A stretch of DNA of 28,766 nt from a virus, in the IMG/VR virus record IMGVR_UViG_3300031775_000029, positions 1 through 28,766 of that record, one strand, 5' to 3'. Numbering within the stretch: position 1 is the first letter of the stretch; every line of letters starts with the position of its first letter. Made by a program: the position numbers and the translations under genes. Below are positions 7,305-16,164 of the stretch, piece after piece. Under the pieces are notes generated by a model. The model did not search any database and was not told where the DNA came from. It saw only the letters and a program-made list of their open reading frames with translations.

Positions 7305-8429
7305 TTAAGAATAAGTTCCGCCGTCTATAGCGTTTGACCATGAAATCGTATCTGACGATGCTGTGTATAATAACATTTTATCTGTTGATCCGCCGCCATC
7401 TACAGCAGTAAGTACGTTTGCTGAGTTTGCTGCAAGTATCGAACCTTTTGCTATTGCTGAAAGTCCTGTTCCACCATCTCCAACTGCTAAGTCTGTGATA
7501 CCTGTAATTGTTCCTCCTGTAATATCTACAGCCGAACTTTCTATATTTGCTATAAGTGTTGCTACAGAGTAGCCTGTTCCAGAAGTATTTACAGTTGTTG
7601 TTGGAGCTGCTTGATTATCTTTAAAAAGCTTCCATTTCTCATCTGTTGCATCTCGGAAAAGACCTGAATATTCATCTTGTGATCCTGAGGTGTCGTATAA
7701 GCCATAAAAACCAATATCAATTGCATCACTAGAGTTATTACCTGTTGCAAGCGCAAGCATAGAGTCTGCTACATTTACCGTAGTAGATGAAACAGTAGTA
7801 GTTGTACCTGATACAGTAAGATTTCCAGAGATTGTTACGTTTGTTGGAAACCCAATGTTAATTTTATTATCAGATACAGTAGTTTCAATTTCATTCGCTG
7901 TACCCTCAAAAGTAAGAGTATCACTACCAACTGTAACATTATCATTTGACCCGCTATCTGCAGCTATTGTTAAAGTTGTTGATAAAGCAGCAAAAGATAA
8001 GTTTCCAGAACCGTCTGTAGTTAAAAACTGACCATTTGTTACAGTTCCTGGAAGCGTATATGTTATATCACTAGCAATACTTGCGGGAGCCAAGAGCTTA
8101 ATTGAGTTAGTGCCATTAGAAGAAGCCTCAAATAGTTCAACGCTTCCTGCATTGTTTGAGTTTCCTATTTTAAGGGCATCAATTTTTAAATTTGAGTCTG
8201 CAAGAATCGCACTACTAGCAGTAAGGGTTCCTGCGGTATGGTCGAGCATATCCATAAATAGAGATCCACCAATGATCTCAGGAGTGTTTCCACCACCATT
8301 GACATGACCAATAGCAAGACGCTTTCCATAAGTACCCCCAGATCCATACGCATAAAACAGCTCTCCTTGTTCTACAGAACTATCTTTGCCTGTACCTGTA
8401 GTACGTTTAATTTTAATTGTTTGAGCCAT
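7305..8429 (-). CDS. Tail fibre/structural protein, 374 aa
   Basis: A 374-residue protein starting MAQTIKIKRTTGTG, an opening typical of marine phage fibre proteins, followed by VEQGELFYAYG and a beta-rich body. Recognisable stretches are SIKLLAPASIASDITYTLPG (about 108-127), NVTISGNLTVSGTTTTVSST, FYGLYDTSGS and a C-terminal segment VGDGGTGLSAIAKGSILAAN. The VGDGGTGLS element recurs in many fibres upstream of the distal domain. There is no catalytic motif and no transmembrane segment. GGAG precedes the ATG at 8429, with 17 nt to the preceding stop. The likely role is the proximal part of a side fibre or a virion appendage. Confidence 0.75.
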   Translation of the reverse strand: MAQTIKIKRTTGTGKDSSVEQGELFYAYGSGGTYGKRLAIGHVNGGGNTPEIIGGSLFMDMLDHTAGTLTASSAILADSNLKIDALKIGNSNNAGSVELFEASSNGTNSIKLLAPASIASDITYTLPGTVTNGQFLTTDGSGNLSFAALSTTLTIAADSGSNDNVTVGSDTLTFEGTANEIETTVSDNKINIGFPTNVTISGNLTVSGTTTTVSSTTVNVADSMLALATGNNSSDAIDIGFYGLYDTSGSQDEYSGLFRDATDEKWKLFKDNQAAPTTTVNTSGTGYSVATLIANIESSAVDITGGTITGITDLAVGDGGTGLSAIAKGSILAANSANVLTAVDGGGSTDKMLLYTASSDTISWSNAIDGGTYS

Positions 8430-8446
8430 TTATAACTCCGAATATC

Positions 8447-8860
8447 CTAATAGGATCCTGCGTCTACTGTGTCTGAGTCAGCTGATATGTTTCCAACCAT
8501 TATTGGAACCCATGCAAAGACCCCAGAACTCGTTTCTCTATAGACTTTTAATTGATCGTCATCTGTGTCATACCAGGTATCCCCTTCCGACACAGTTGAA
8601 CCTGTTGGAGCAGAGGTACCCCTAAAATCTTGATCTGCTAACCCTTGTAAAACTGTTTGTAAATTTGTTGAAGCAATAGTATTATAAGGAGTAACAGTTA
8701 CATTATTTGCAGTAATTTGACCAGGTACTTCAAAGGGTATAGCTAATGTATACGCTTGTATCTCAGTAACATCATCGGTAAGAGTAATTGTCAATGTATC
8801 ACCAGAAGCACTGACTTCTGTAACATTTTCAGTAACTTCCAAAGTAGTTTGTCCACTCAT
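8447..8860 (-). CDS. Tail/baseplate structural protein, 137 aa
   Basis: A 137-residue acidic, Thr-rich protein. The N-terminal part (1-45) alternates Thr/Val (TLEVTENVTEVSASGDTLTI). Residues about 65-120 hold LQTVLQGLADQDFRGTSAPT and GDTWYDTDDDQLKVYRE followed by VPIMVG. That second stretch resembles the short GDxWYDTxxxxLxVY module found in many phage fibre proteins. Its start overlaps the stop of the 112-aa gene by 4 nt (ATGA at 8857-8860), so the pair is probably translationally coupled. The likely role is a baseplate-to-fibre linker; no characterised homologue can be named. Confidence 0.7.
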   Translation of the reverse strand: MSGQTTLEVTENVTEVSASGDTLTITLTDDVTEIQAYTLAIPFEVPGQITANNVTVTPYNTIASTNLQTVLQGLADQDFRGTSAPTGSTVSEGDTWYDTDDDQLKVYRETSSGVFAWVPIMVGNISADSDTVDAGSY

Positions 8861-9195
8861 CGAGTTACCTCAGGTGTAAGAGTTACCTCTCCCTGTATTA
8901 TTCTTTTAACAATAGAATCGCTAGACGTAAAGATTTCTAAGTCGTATACATACTGTCCTGCTGAAATACCGGAAGAAGTTGCTGCAGGTAACTGCATTTT
9001 TAATGCTCCATTCGCTGCATTTGTTACAGTAACAGTAAAAGAGGCAGAAGCAGAGCTGGCATCCACAGACGTACGCAGCTGCGCTCGACCTGAATAGTTA
9101 GACAGGTTTAGAGCTGTTCCTGCTTGTTTAATCACCAAGTCAAGAGCAAAGTCGGAGCCTTGGTCGATTACTAAGTTATATGTTCCCGCACTCAT
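8857..9195 (-). CDS. BppU-like baseplate/tail protein, 112 aa
   Basis: A 112-residue protein: MSAGTYNLVIDQGSDFALDL, then LNLSNYSGRAQLRTS, a small beta body and GQYVYDLEIF...IVKRIIQGEVTLTPEVTR. The layout (initial GSDF/L strand, 'SGRAQLR', 'YDLEI..S...v.RiiqGeVtltPEVTR') resembles the N-terminal domain of BppU-like baseplate proteins and related small virion proteins next to tail fibres. It is the first gene after a consensus promoter and has GGAG 7 nt upstream of the ATG, so it heads the adsorption operon. The likely role is to anchor fibres to the tail tip. Medium certainty: the fold is inferred from the pattern. Confidence 0.7.
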   Translation of the reverse strand: MSAGTYNLVIDQGSDFALDLVIKQAGTALNLSNYSGRAQLRTSVDASSASASFTVTVTNAANGALKMQLPAATSSGISAGQYVYDLEIFTSSDSIVKRIIQGEVTLTPEVTR

Positions 9196-9214
9196 GTATT
9201 TTCTCCATTTTGAA

Positions 9215-9243
9215 ATTATATCTCAAAGGACATGCTTAGTCAA
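9215..9243 (-). promoter_or_regulatory. Consensus sigma70 promoter of the fibre operon
   Basis: On the minus strand: TTGACT (9243-9238), a 17-nt spacer and TATAAT (9220-9215). This is 11 of 12 consensus positions at ideal spacing. It lies in the 69-base gap between the gpJ-like stop and the ATG at 9195. A start site would fall near 9208, leaving a leader of about 13 nt that still includes GGAG. It would let the fibre genes be transcribed independently of the tail-tip operon. Confidence 0.85.
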
Positions 9244-9264
9244 GTTTTATTTTTGGGGTGGTTC

Positions 9265-12200
9265 TTATAGCTTACCAATCGTAACCCTAGCCACAGTTCC
9301 GTCATAGATTACAATTCTATTTGCATTATTTGTGGCCTCAATAACTATACTATTTTCTCTTGTTGCTGTGGCAGAAGATTGTTGCAAACTCATATTATTA
9401 CTTACTAATTCAATTCTTCCTGCTGTTATATCTGTTGTTGCTGTGCCAAAAGGAGTATTTGCAGATAGAGCAATACCTGCAGCAGTAAGAGCGCTTTTAA
9501 ATTTAGCAATATTATTCCCGGTAAGAGTGCTTCCTCCCGCCTCTGTGTTTACATCTTCTGCGAGTTGCTCTGTTAGACTAGCACTAAAAGCAACTCCCTC
9601 GCTTGAAAGCTCCCCCGCTAAGTCAGTAATTGTTAACTTGGCTCCTAAAGCAGTATTCATTGCACTAGTTGTGGAATAAGCACTTAATGCACTATTCAAC
9701 GCACTAGTTGTTAGATAATTCGATAGAGATTGATGAGATGTTAAATATCCAGCATCATTAGTTAAGTCACTTACATTTTTCCCACTCAAGGATATACGAG
9801 CAGCATCAATAGTACCTGTAGTAATCTTGCCCCCATCAATAGTAGTTGTACCAGAAGAACCAAAACTTAAACCACCTCCGCTTCCGTCCGCCACGCTATT
9901 GGTACCGGTAAATCTTACAAGCCCTACAAAATTTGTTGCAGTATGAACTGTACTTCCTAAAGTTACTGCACTTGTAGTTGCCTCATTTTCTACATCATCA
10001 TCGGTTTGTTCCACATTATAATATACATAATACATCTTGGAACCTGAAGTTCCTCCAGTCGCAATAGGAGCTATTTGATTCCAGTTTGTGGAGCCTGTAC
10101 CTATTACTCCTCCTGATAGAACTCCTGTTGACCATGTAATAACTACATTACTAGAAGAGGGAGCAGAAGGTGCACTTGCTTGTTGAGTATTATAATAGAG
10201 ATACCCAGTAGTACTTTTCTTTCCATTATATCCTAACTGACCATCCTGTATTTTACTAATTCTAAATGTCTTACTTTTTACATTACTTTGATCAGAAGAC
10301 TCCCTTACTGAAACCGTGAACTCAAGAGGAGATTTATCCCCCATGGCTATATTAGTGCTTCCATTATGTATTTGCTTAGTTAGTGTTTGCCCACTTACTC
10401 CAGTTGTACTATAGCCTCCATCCGCACTTGTACTTACGCCAGAGAAGCCTCCTCCAGTTACTTGAAACTCTGGAGCTGTATAAGCAGTTGCATCCGCAGT
10501 TATAGTAATTGCAGCATTGTTTTGTAGTGCTCCTGCGGCATTATAGTTTAGTATTGTTATATCTGAAGAAACTATAAGTGCCCGCAACCCTGTAAGCAAT
10601 ACATCTTCTATCCAATTTAGAGGAGCGTGAGTATAAGTGCTACCACTTCTATATATTCGTGCTATAATAGCATCATTTGCAGTATCATAACGTAAGGCAT
10701 TTCTTGCAATTGCCTTGGCTTCATCTACACTTGTAATAGTAGAAGTAGTATGATTAAGTCTTCTATCTACATATAAAGTATCGTCATCCTCTATAAAAGC
10801 TACTTTTGCACCAACATACTTATTAGAAGCATACTTTATTCGAATTATATCTCCTAACTCAAACCTAGTTTGAAAAGCGGTTGTTCCTTCGCTTTTAACA
10901 ACTTTATTTGATCTAGGAGCAACGGTTACTCTCGCATCTGCACTATCAGTACAGTCTGTCCAATCATTTTCAGAGTTTGCTGTATATTGTGTTAAATCTC
11001 TCCAGTATGCTTGAGAAGTATTCTCAAAATCGGCAGCAACACTAGAAGTTAACTTAAAATAGTCAGAAGTAGAATCTGCATCAAAATAAATATATGCGTG
11101 TTTTCCGTCTCCGAGAGCAGTTAAACTTTGTTGATATGTTGCGCCTGTCCCTGTATTAGCATTATCTACTACTGTGCCGGGGGCTCCAGGGGATTGCATT
11201 GCCCAGGCAGCTTTATCCATAGACCATGTGCTAGTACCTGAGGACATTTTTGTGTTTGATCGTATACCAAGAGGCACTCCTTCTGTTGTTCTAGCGCAAG
11301 AAATTTTAAATTTATCTTTTACATCTATTGCCTGCCACTTAATTTCTGACCTTTTGCTTTCCTTAGATATGGTTTGAACTCCAAAACTATATACACCATC
11401 AGGGATATCACTAAAGCGCATCAACCTTCTGGAAGCATTTTCAATTTCTATTACGTCAGTTCCATCAGGTAATTTTGGCTCTATATGCATAACAAAAGAT
11501 GATACGTGTTCATATTCTGTACCATCTGTATTTAAAGGAGTTTCCCACATAACATGTAATTCTTGAAGCTGTTGTTTATATCTGGGTGTCTCAAATACAT
11601 ATACCGATTCAGGCTGGGGAACAATAGTAGGTTCTGGACGATAAACAGGATCTTCTACAGCTGTTTGCATACCTTTATCAATTATATCAAATTTGTTATT
11701 AGAAAATTCTACGCCTGTTAATTCATAATTATTGTCTTTATCTTGTTTTATACCTAAAAGTTTATATTCTTTATATGAAGGTAAAGTATTTACGCCTTTA
11801 AAGGTTTCTTTAATAGCCCATACTGTAGAGGACGGGATAGTACCAGAAAAAGCACTGGAAATTGCTATTTGGGTTACTCCATTCACGATAGATACATTAG
11901 AAGAAGTAAATGGCTTACTCTCAACAGAGGTAGAATTTCTGAACTCTACTAGTATATCGTTGCCATCATCATCCTGTATATTTGAAATATTTTTTTCTAC
12001 CTGTTCGTCGGAATCACTAGTACCAATAAGTTCAGTTGAGGTTCCTGAAATTTTTCCATAAGTAACAGTGTCTCCTCGATTATACGTATAAGTAGTTCCT
12101 CCATGAGTTACATTTACAGCAGCATCTTGTGAAAGAACTACAACACGATTCATAACCAACAGGGCTAAAGTGTATGTATAGTCAGAACTTGATTGAAAAG

Positions 12201-14811
12201 AAAAAGTCTCTGCATTCCCCCGAGCTTCCTGTGCTTCGGAAGAAATAGTTGCAATATCTCTATCTAATGTGATAGCAGAGTTGGAAGAAGCAGTTATTCT
12301 TCCACTAAAACTGACTCCTGTTTCTCCTTTGTTTTGTACATTTACTATATCTCCTGGCACCAGAAAACTAGCGTTACTAGCAGTTTTAAATCTAATAATT
12401 TCTGTTTGATTTACTGCTGTCCATGCCTTCCATCTTCCCACTCTTATTGCCTGACCTTCCGAAGTACAACCAAAAGCAACTGCTTTACCAGGAAGAACTC
12501 TTCCTGTTTCAATTATGTTTTCTCTGTCTTCTATTAACAGGGGTTCCTGTGCATAGCTCGCTAAGGGATTATTCCACATGATGGTATACTGGTTTTTTCT
12601 GGTTTTACTAGCAGTATTTTGAGTTGTAAGTGTGCCTTCAAGTATATTTGATTCCGAAAAGTTGTAGATAGGAGTTGCAGGAGCATCCTGTATTGTTGAC
12701 ATCTGTCCATCCATCCAATACAACATACCCCTAAAAATTGTTGCCATATCTTTAAGAACTTTATATGCTTCCGTGGCTTTAGTAAGGTATAAATTTGCAG
12801 TAAAACGAGGTTCTGTTCCACCGTTAACTGTAGGAACTAACTCATCACAATACTTTGCAATTTTATAAAGTTGAAATTTATTTATCTCTTGTGCTTGTAA
12901 AAAGTCTCCCAAACCATATCTATTATTTATAAGTATATCATAAAATATCCATGCAGGGTTATCCGTATAATATGTACCTAGTTCAAGACTACTAGAATTA
13001 CTGGTGCCTTCATCACTGAACTCTCCGTTCCATAATCCTGTATAAGTTGCTACACCTGTATCTGTTAGGTGTCTTGGCACATAGTTTGATGGAATTTTTA
13101 CTTTCAGCCCTCGCACATGATAAGCACGTTTAGGGGGTCCACTAAAGCTTTTTGAGCTAAATCTTACTGCAGCCATAGCAGCAAAAGGATGTTCAAGTTT
13201 TTCATCAATAACTGCTATAATTTGTGCAATTTTTACGCCATCTACGACAGCACTTATCTCGTCGGTTCGCCCTCGAATAATGTAACCTCCAGCAGTCAAT
13301 CTGCCAGTATGGTTATTATCATTAGTCTGTCCATCGGGAGTTAGACGGGTAACTACTAATTTTAAATCTTTTATATTTAAGAAAGTATTTATAGGAATGT
13401 CAACGGTGTATGCAATAGAAGTTTTTTGAAGTCCAAACCATTTTTGATATTTAAAGGCCCCTCCTGTAAGGTCTTTCCAATCTGTAGGATTTGCTCCTCC
13501 GCTTTCAGATCCTTGAAGTTCTATATTAAAAGCAGCTCCTGCAGATAGATCAGTTCCTTCTTCGTCCATTGCATAGTGACCGCCGGGGAACTCAAACTGT
13601 ACTTTTACACGATCAATTTCATTTATTTGTGCGCTTGTAAAAGAGCTACTAAATACTATGGTTTTCTGTACCATTCCGGTCGGTAGCGGATCTACAGTGG
13701 GGTAGCCTGAAGGTATAGAGGTAGGGTAGGCGTTTGTAGTATCAAACACCTCGCTTTGATTACTTGTTAGTGTAACTGGAAAAGAAGCAACCCCCGTACC
13801 TGACATCTGATAAAAAGGTTCTTGAGTACGATTTCCTATACGAAATTCAAGGGAAGATCCGGGGTATTTCTGTGTATTAGCGGGAGTTCCTCCATTGGTG
13901 CTTGATCCTTTTATTGTTATCTCAGACCCTAAAGTAAATTCTTTATCCGTAACGGCAAGAGATGAACTGTTTTTTGGTATATAAATAACGTTATTACTAC
14001 TAACTTCTCTTAGTTCTACTTTTAGAACTCTATCTATAAATACTTCTCCATAGACTTCATTTGTTCCTGCTGCAAATATTTCTTTATCTGTATCACCTAT
14101 AGTTGCAACGGTCGACCAAGGTCTAAAAATAGCACGTTTTGTATTTCCTGAATTCAATTCAGAGCTATAGCTTGTATCATGAGTAGAGATTAAATCACCT
14201 TTCATAACTTGACCGTTAGGTAACTTAATTCTAATTATTGGTTTTAGATTAAAAAGTATTCCACCCTGCTGAGTAGTTTTAGTACTTTGAGTAAAAAATG
14301 TAGTTTCTCCAAAAGGAGAAGTATTAGCCACAGCACATAATCTTACACTTCCTATGCCTGTGAGCATACCCTCCCAGCCTTTTTTAACTATTCTTTCTAT
14401 TTTTACTTTTGAGGAAGCAACTGAATGGACCGTTATCCAACGATAAATATGTGACTTACTATAAGTTTCTGTTAAATCATTATAATACGCTGTATTTCCT
14501 GCTCTGTCTTTAAGAGAAGCAGTAACGGGTTGATTTGACGAAGAAGCTGCGGCAAAAGTTATAGTATGGGGCTCTCCTGTTTCTGCCTCTGCTGCTTTAG
14601 GGCTTTCTTTTAAAATTCTATTTGTATCAGATAAGGCATCCCCCGCCAAATAAACAGATGCTTCTCCATTTACCAAACCTTCTATAGGTCCTTCGGAAAT
14701 TAAGTCAGTGACAGAGATTTCCTGAATATCAGAACCACGTTGCGCAGCCCCCACAGGATCATTATATCCCGGAGTCCCTGGTATTGGTCTATTTGGATCC
14801 CAATCAAACAT
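9265..14811 (-). CDS. J: Lambda gpJ-like tail tip / central fibre protein, 1848 aa
   Basis: This protein forms the hub and central fibre at the tail tip, contacting host and tail tube; lambda J is about 1130 residues, so this one is much longer. The N-terminus has the gpJ hallmark DIQEISVTDLISEGPIEGLV (28-47). Around 625-715 lies the hub domain with RYGLGDFLQAQEINKF and MLYWMDGQMSTIQDAP. Residues about 1057-1160 look like a fibronectin-III domain (ELHVMWETP ... GVYSFGVQTIS). Residues about 1660-1760 carry fibre motifs VSDLTNDAGYLTSHQSLSNY and TTSALNSALSAYS. The C-terminus (NRIVIYDGTVARVTIGKL) is probably the distal tip. It follows gpM-L-K-I in lambda order; its start overlaps the gpI stop (TAATG). 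The extra length lies between the FN3 region and the tip. Confidence 0.93.
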   Translation of the reverse strand: MFDWDPNRPIPGTPGYNDPVGAAQRGSDIQEISVTDLISEGPIEGLVNGEASVYLAGDALSDTNRILKESPKAAEAETGEPHTITFAAASSSNQPVTASLKDRAGNTAYYNDLTETYSKSHIYRWITVHSVASSKVKIERIVKKGWEGMLTGIGSVRLCAVANTSPFGETTFFTQSTKTTQQGGILFNLKPIIRIKLPNGQVMKGDLISTHDTSYSSELNSGNTKRAIFRPWSTVATIGDTDKEIFAAGTNEVYGEVFIDRVLKVELREVSSNNVIYIPKNSSSLAVTDKEFTLGSEITIKGSSTNGGTPANTQKYPGSSLEFRIGNRTQEPFYQMSGTGVASFPVTLTSNQSEVFDTTNAYPTSIPSGYPTVDPLPTGMVQKTIVFSSSFTSAQINEIDRVKVQFEFPGGHYAMDEEGTDLSAGAAFNIELQGSESGGANPTDWKDLTGGAFKYQKWFGLQKTSIAYTVDIPINTFLNIKDLKLVVTRLTPDGQTNDNNHTGRLTAGGYIIRGRTDEISAVVDGVKIAQIIAVIDEKLEHPFAAMAAVRFSSKSFSGPPKRAYHVRGLKVKIPSNYVPRHLTDTGVATYTGLWNGEFSDEGTSNSSSLELGTYYTDNPAWIFYDILINNRYGLGDFLQAQEINKFQLYKIAKYCDELVPTVNGGTEPRFTANLYLTKATEAYKVLKDMATIFRGMLYWMDGQMSTIQDAPATPIYNFSESNILEGTLTTQNTASKTRKNQYTIMWNNPLASYAQEPLLIEDRENIIETGRVLPGKAVAFGCTSEGQAIRVGRWKAWTAVNQTEIIRFKTASNASFLVPGDIVNVQNKGETGVSFSGRITASSNSAITLDRDIATISSEAQEARGNAETFSFQSSSDYTYTLALLVMNRVVVLSQDAAVNVTHGGTTYTYNRGDTVTYGKISGTSTELIGTSDSDEQVEKNISNIQDDDGNDILVEFRNSTSVESKPFTSSNVSIVNGVTQIAISSAFSGTIPSSTVWAIKETFKGVNTLPSYKEYKLLGIKQDKDNNYELTGVEFSNNKFDIIDKGMQTAVEDPVYRPEPTIVPQPESVYVFETPRYKQQLQELHVMWETPLNTDGTEYEHVSSFVMHIEPKLPDGTDVIEIENASRRLMRFSDIPDGVYSFGVQTISKESKRSEIKWQAIDVKDKFKISCARTTEGVPLGIRSNTKMSSGTSTWSMDKAAWAMQSPGAPGTVVDNANTGTGATYQQSLTALGDGKHAYIYFDADSTSDYFKLTSSVAADFENTSQAYWRDLTQYTANSENDWTDCTDSADARVTVAPRSNKVVKSEGTTAFQTRFELGDIIRIKYASNKYVGAKVAFIEDDDTLYVDRRLNHTTSTITSVDEAKAIARNALRYDTANDAIIARIYRSGSTYTHAPLNWIEDVLLTGLRALIVSSDITILNYNAAGALQNNAAITITADATAYTAPEFQVTGGGFSGVSTSADGGYSTTGVSGQTLTKQIHNGSTNIAMGDKSPLEFTVSVRESSDQSNVKSKTFRISKIQDGQLGYNGKKSTTGYLYYNTQQASAPSAPSSSNVVITWSTGVLSGGVIGTGSTNWNQIAPIATGGTSGSKMYYVYYNVEQTDDDVENEATTSAVTLGSTVHTATNFVGLVRFTGTNSVADGSGGGLSFGSSGTTTIDGGKITTGTIDAARISLSGKNVSDLTNDAGYLTSHQSLSNYLTTSALNSALSAYSTTSAMNTALGAKLTITDLAGELSSEGVAFSASLTEQLAEDVNTEAGGSTLTGNNIAKFKSALTAAGIALSANTPFGTATTDITAGRIELVSNNMSLQQSSATATRENSIVIEATNNANRIVIYDGTVARVTIGKL

Positions 14812-15476
14812 TATTCAGCACTCGCAGGATAACGAACGATATTTCCTTCATCATCTCCTAAAAGGGCATAAGACCCTCCCGCATTTTCAGAAGACATTAT
14901 TGTTTCTGTTGTATTCCTTAGATCAAATGAAACTGCCTTACCAGGCACTCGTAGTTCTCCGTATAATACAGGAACAGGAGCCCCTTCAGGAATAGATTGT
15001 TCTGACCCTTGAAATAAATACCCTTCCTTTTGACCCTCTTCTTCATCTGTCGCAGGATCGGGCATCATCAACTCCATTATTCCCATCATTGCTAACATCA
15101 GTCCTGCAGCCATCATACCATAATACACCCAAGAACTCATTGCTGCCAGCCACGCTGGATTCATTAGAGCGATTGTTATCAGTATAACTCCTATTATAAC
15201 TTTAAAAACTCCTTTTGACCCTACGGGAACAGGGGTAATAATAATATCTCCTTTATCTAAAGGCAATAAACATTCTTTTTCATCTGTTATATATTCATCT
15301 GCAATTTTAATTTTAAAGCCTATTTGGTTTTCAGTTTTATCTATAAGATACTTCCTCAATCCATCATGGTTTGCCTCAAGATATTGCATAACTTCTTGCA
15401 CACTACTAGCTGCCACCTCTACAACATCCCCGAATTTCTCTCCCATGTCTCCTGCTAAATATAATTTACGCAACAT
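14811..15476 (-). CDS. I: Lambda gpI-like tail tip assembly protein, 221 aa
   Basis: Required in lambda for tail-tip assembly with gpK, gpL and gpJ. The N-terminal 85 residues resemble the ubiquitin-like part of the family (MLRKLYLAGDMGEKFGDVVE). Two hydrophobic helices follow at about 91-112 and 114-137 (KVIIGVILITIALM, MMAAGLMLAMMGIMELMM). Then comes the diagnostic IPEGAPVPVLYGELRVPG (162-179). It starts inside the gpK-like gene (11-nt overlap) with AGGAG about 9 nt upstream of the ATG, and its stop overlaps the gpJ start. Order and motif make the assignment firm; length is close to lambda I (223). Confidence 0.9.
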   Translation of the reverse strand: MLRKLYLAGDMGEKFGDVVEVAASSVQEVMQYLEANHDGLRKYLIDKTENQIGFKIKIADEYITDEKECLLPLDKGDIIITPVPVGSKGVFKVIIGVILITIALMNPAWLAAMSSWVYYGMMAAGLMLAMMGIMELMMPDPATDEEEGQKEGYLFQGSEQSIPEGAPVPVLYGELRVPGKAVSFDLRNTTETIMSSENAGGSYALLGDDEGNIVRYPASAE

Positions 15477-16164
15477 ATCTATAAGCTCCTACTAAGTATT
15501 GATGCCAAAAAGGGTATAAACTCTCCCTGCACGACAATCTATTAACTGCATGGTGGTAAAAAACATCATTTCCAATGTATACACCACAATGATTGTTTAT
15601 TTCTTCTTGCACTCTAAATATAAGTACATCATTTTCTTTTAATTCGGATAAGTCTATTTCTTTTCCGCCCCAGTTTTTAATTACTTCTGGGCAAAAATAA
15701 TCAAGTCCTTTATTATACCAATTATCTTCAAATAAAGCCCTTCTTGGTATTTCAATTTTTTTAGTAAGTAAGTAATCCCTCATTGCCTCAAAACAGTCTT
15801 TTACCCCAAACTTATACTCTCTACCAAAAAGATTAGTTGTACTTTTTTCTGGCTCAACCACGGTTAGGTCCATATTAGGGTAACTAAAGATATAGTAAGG
15901 TATTCCCATAGTATTACATGATTCTATATCTGTTTTTCCCGGAGTTGAGCTATCTCCTATATGATTATGTACTATTCCTATAATATCTGTCGTTAAAAAT
16001 AGTTTAAAGTATTCTTCGGAATCCATAAGAAAATCATCATTATCTTTTGCTATATTAGTAACGGGAGTCCATTGCTTCTTTCCTTTTACAACGGTAATAA
16101 GACCACATCCCTCTCTTGGGTACTCTTTATCAAAATGTTCTTTTATTTCTGTGTATAAATCCAT
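15466..16164 (-). CDS. K: Lambda gpK-like tail tip protein: JAMM + NlpC/P60 hydrolase, 232 aa
   Basis: A two-domain protein. Residues 1-105 are a JAMM/MPN metalloprotease-like domain with Glu18 (REGCG), His66-x-His68 and Asp79. The motif HxH-x7-S-x2-D has Gly76 where Ser is expected, so hydrolytic activity may be reduced. Residues about 115-232 are NlpC/P60-like: Cys124 (KDCFEAM) as nucleophile, His192 (NNHCGVYIG) and a third polar site near His204-His205. In lambda, gpK acts in tail-tip assembly, and the NlpC part is thought to cut peptidoglycan peptides. The start overlaps the gpL stop (TAATG at 16164). Catalytic residues are assigned from motifs, not from an alignment. Confidence 0.9.
   Translation of the reverse strand: MDLYTEIKEHFDKEYPREGCGLITVVKGKKQWTPVTNIAKDNDDFLMDSEEYFKLFLTTDIIGIVHNHIGDSSTPGKTDIESCNTMGIPYYIFSYPNMDLTVVEPEKSTTNLFGREYKFGVKDCFEAMRDYLLTKKIEIPRRALFEDNWYNKGLDYFCPEVIKNWGGKEIDLSELKENDVLIFRVQEEINNHCGVYIGNDVFYHHAVNRLSCRESLYPFWHQYLVGAYRYVA

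Noticed and set aside
1-9195. Diversity-generating retroelement target in the fibre cassette
   Set aside because: No reverse transcriptase, no template/variable repeat pair and no C-type-lectin C-terminus with adenine-biased codons is visible. The repeats are ordinary tandem coding repeats.
9244-9264. Terminator after the gpJ-like gene
   Set aside because: The bases between the stop and the promoter contain no inverted repeat; only short A-rich runs are present.
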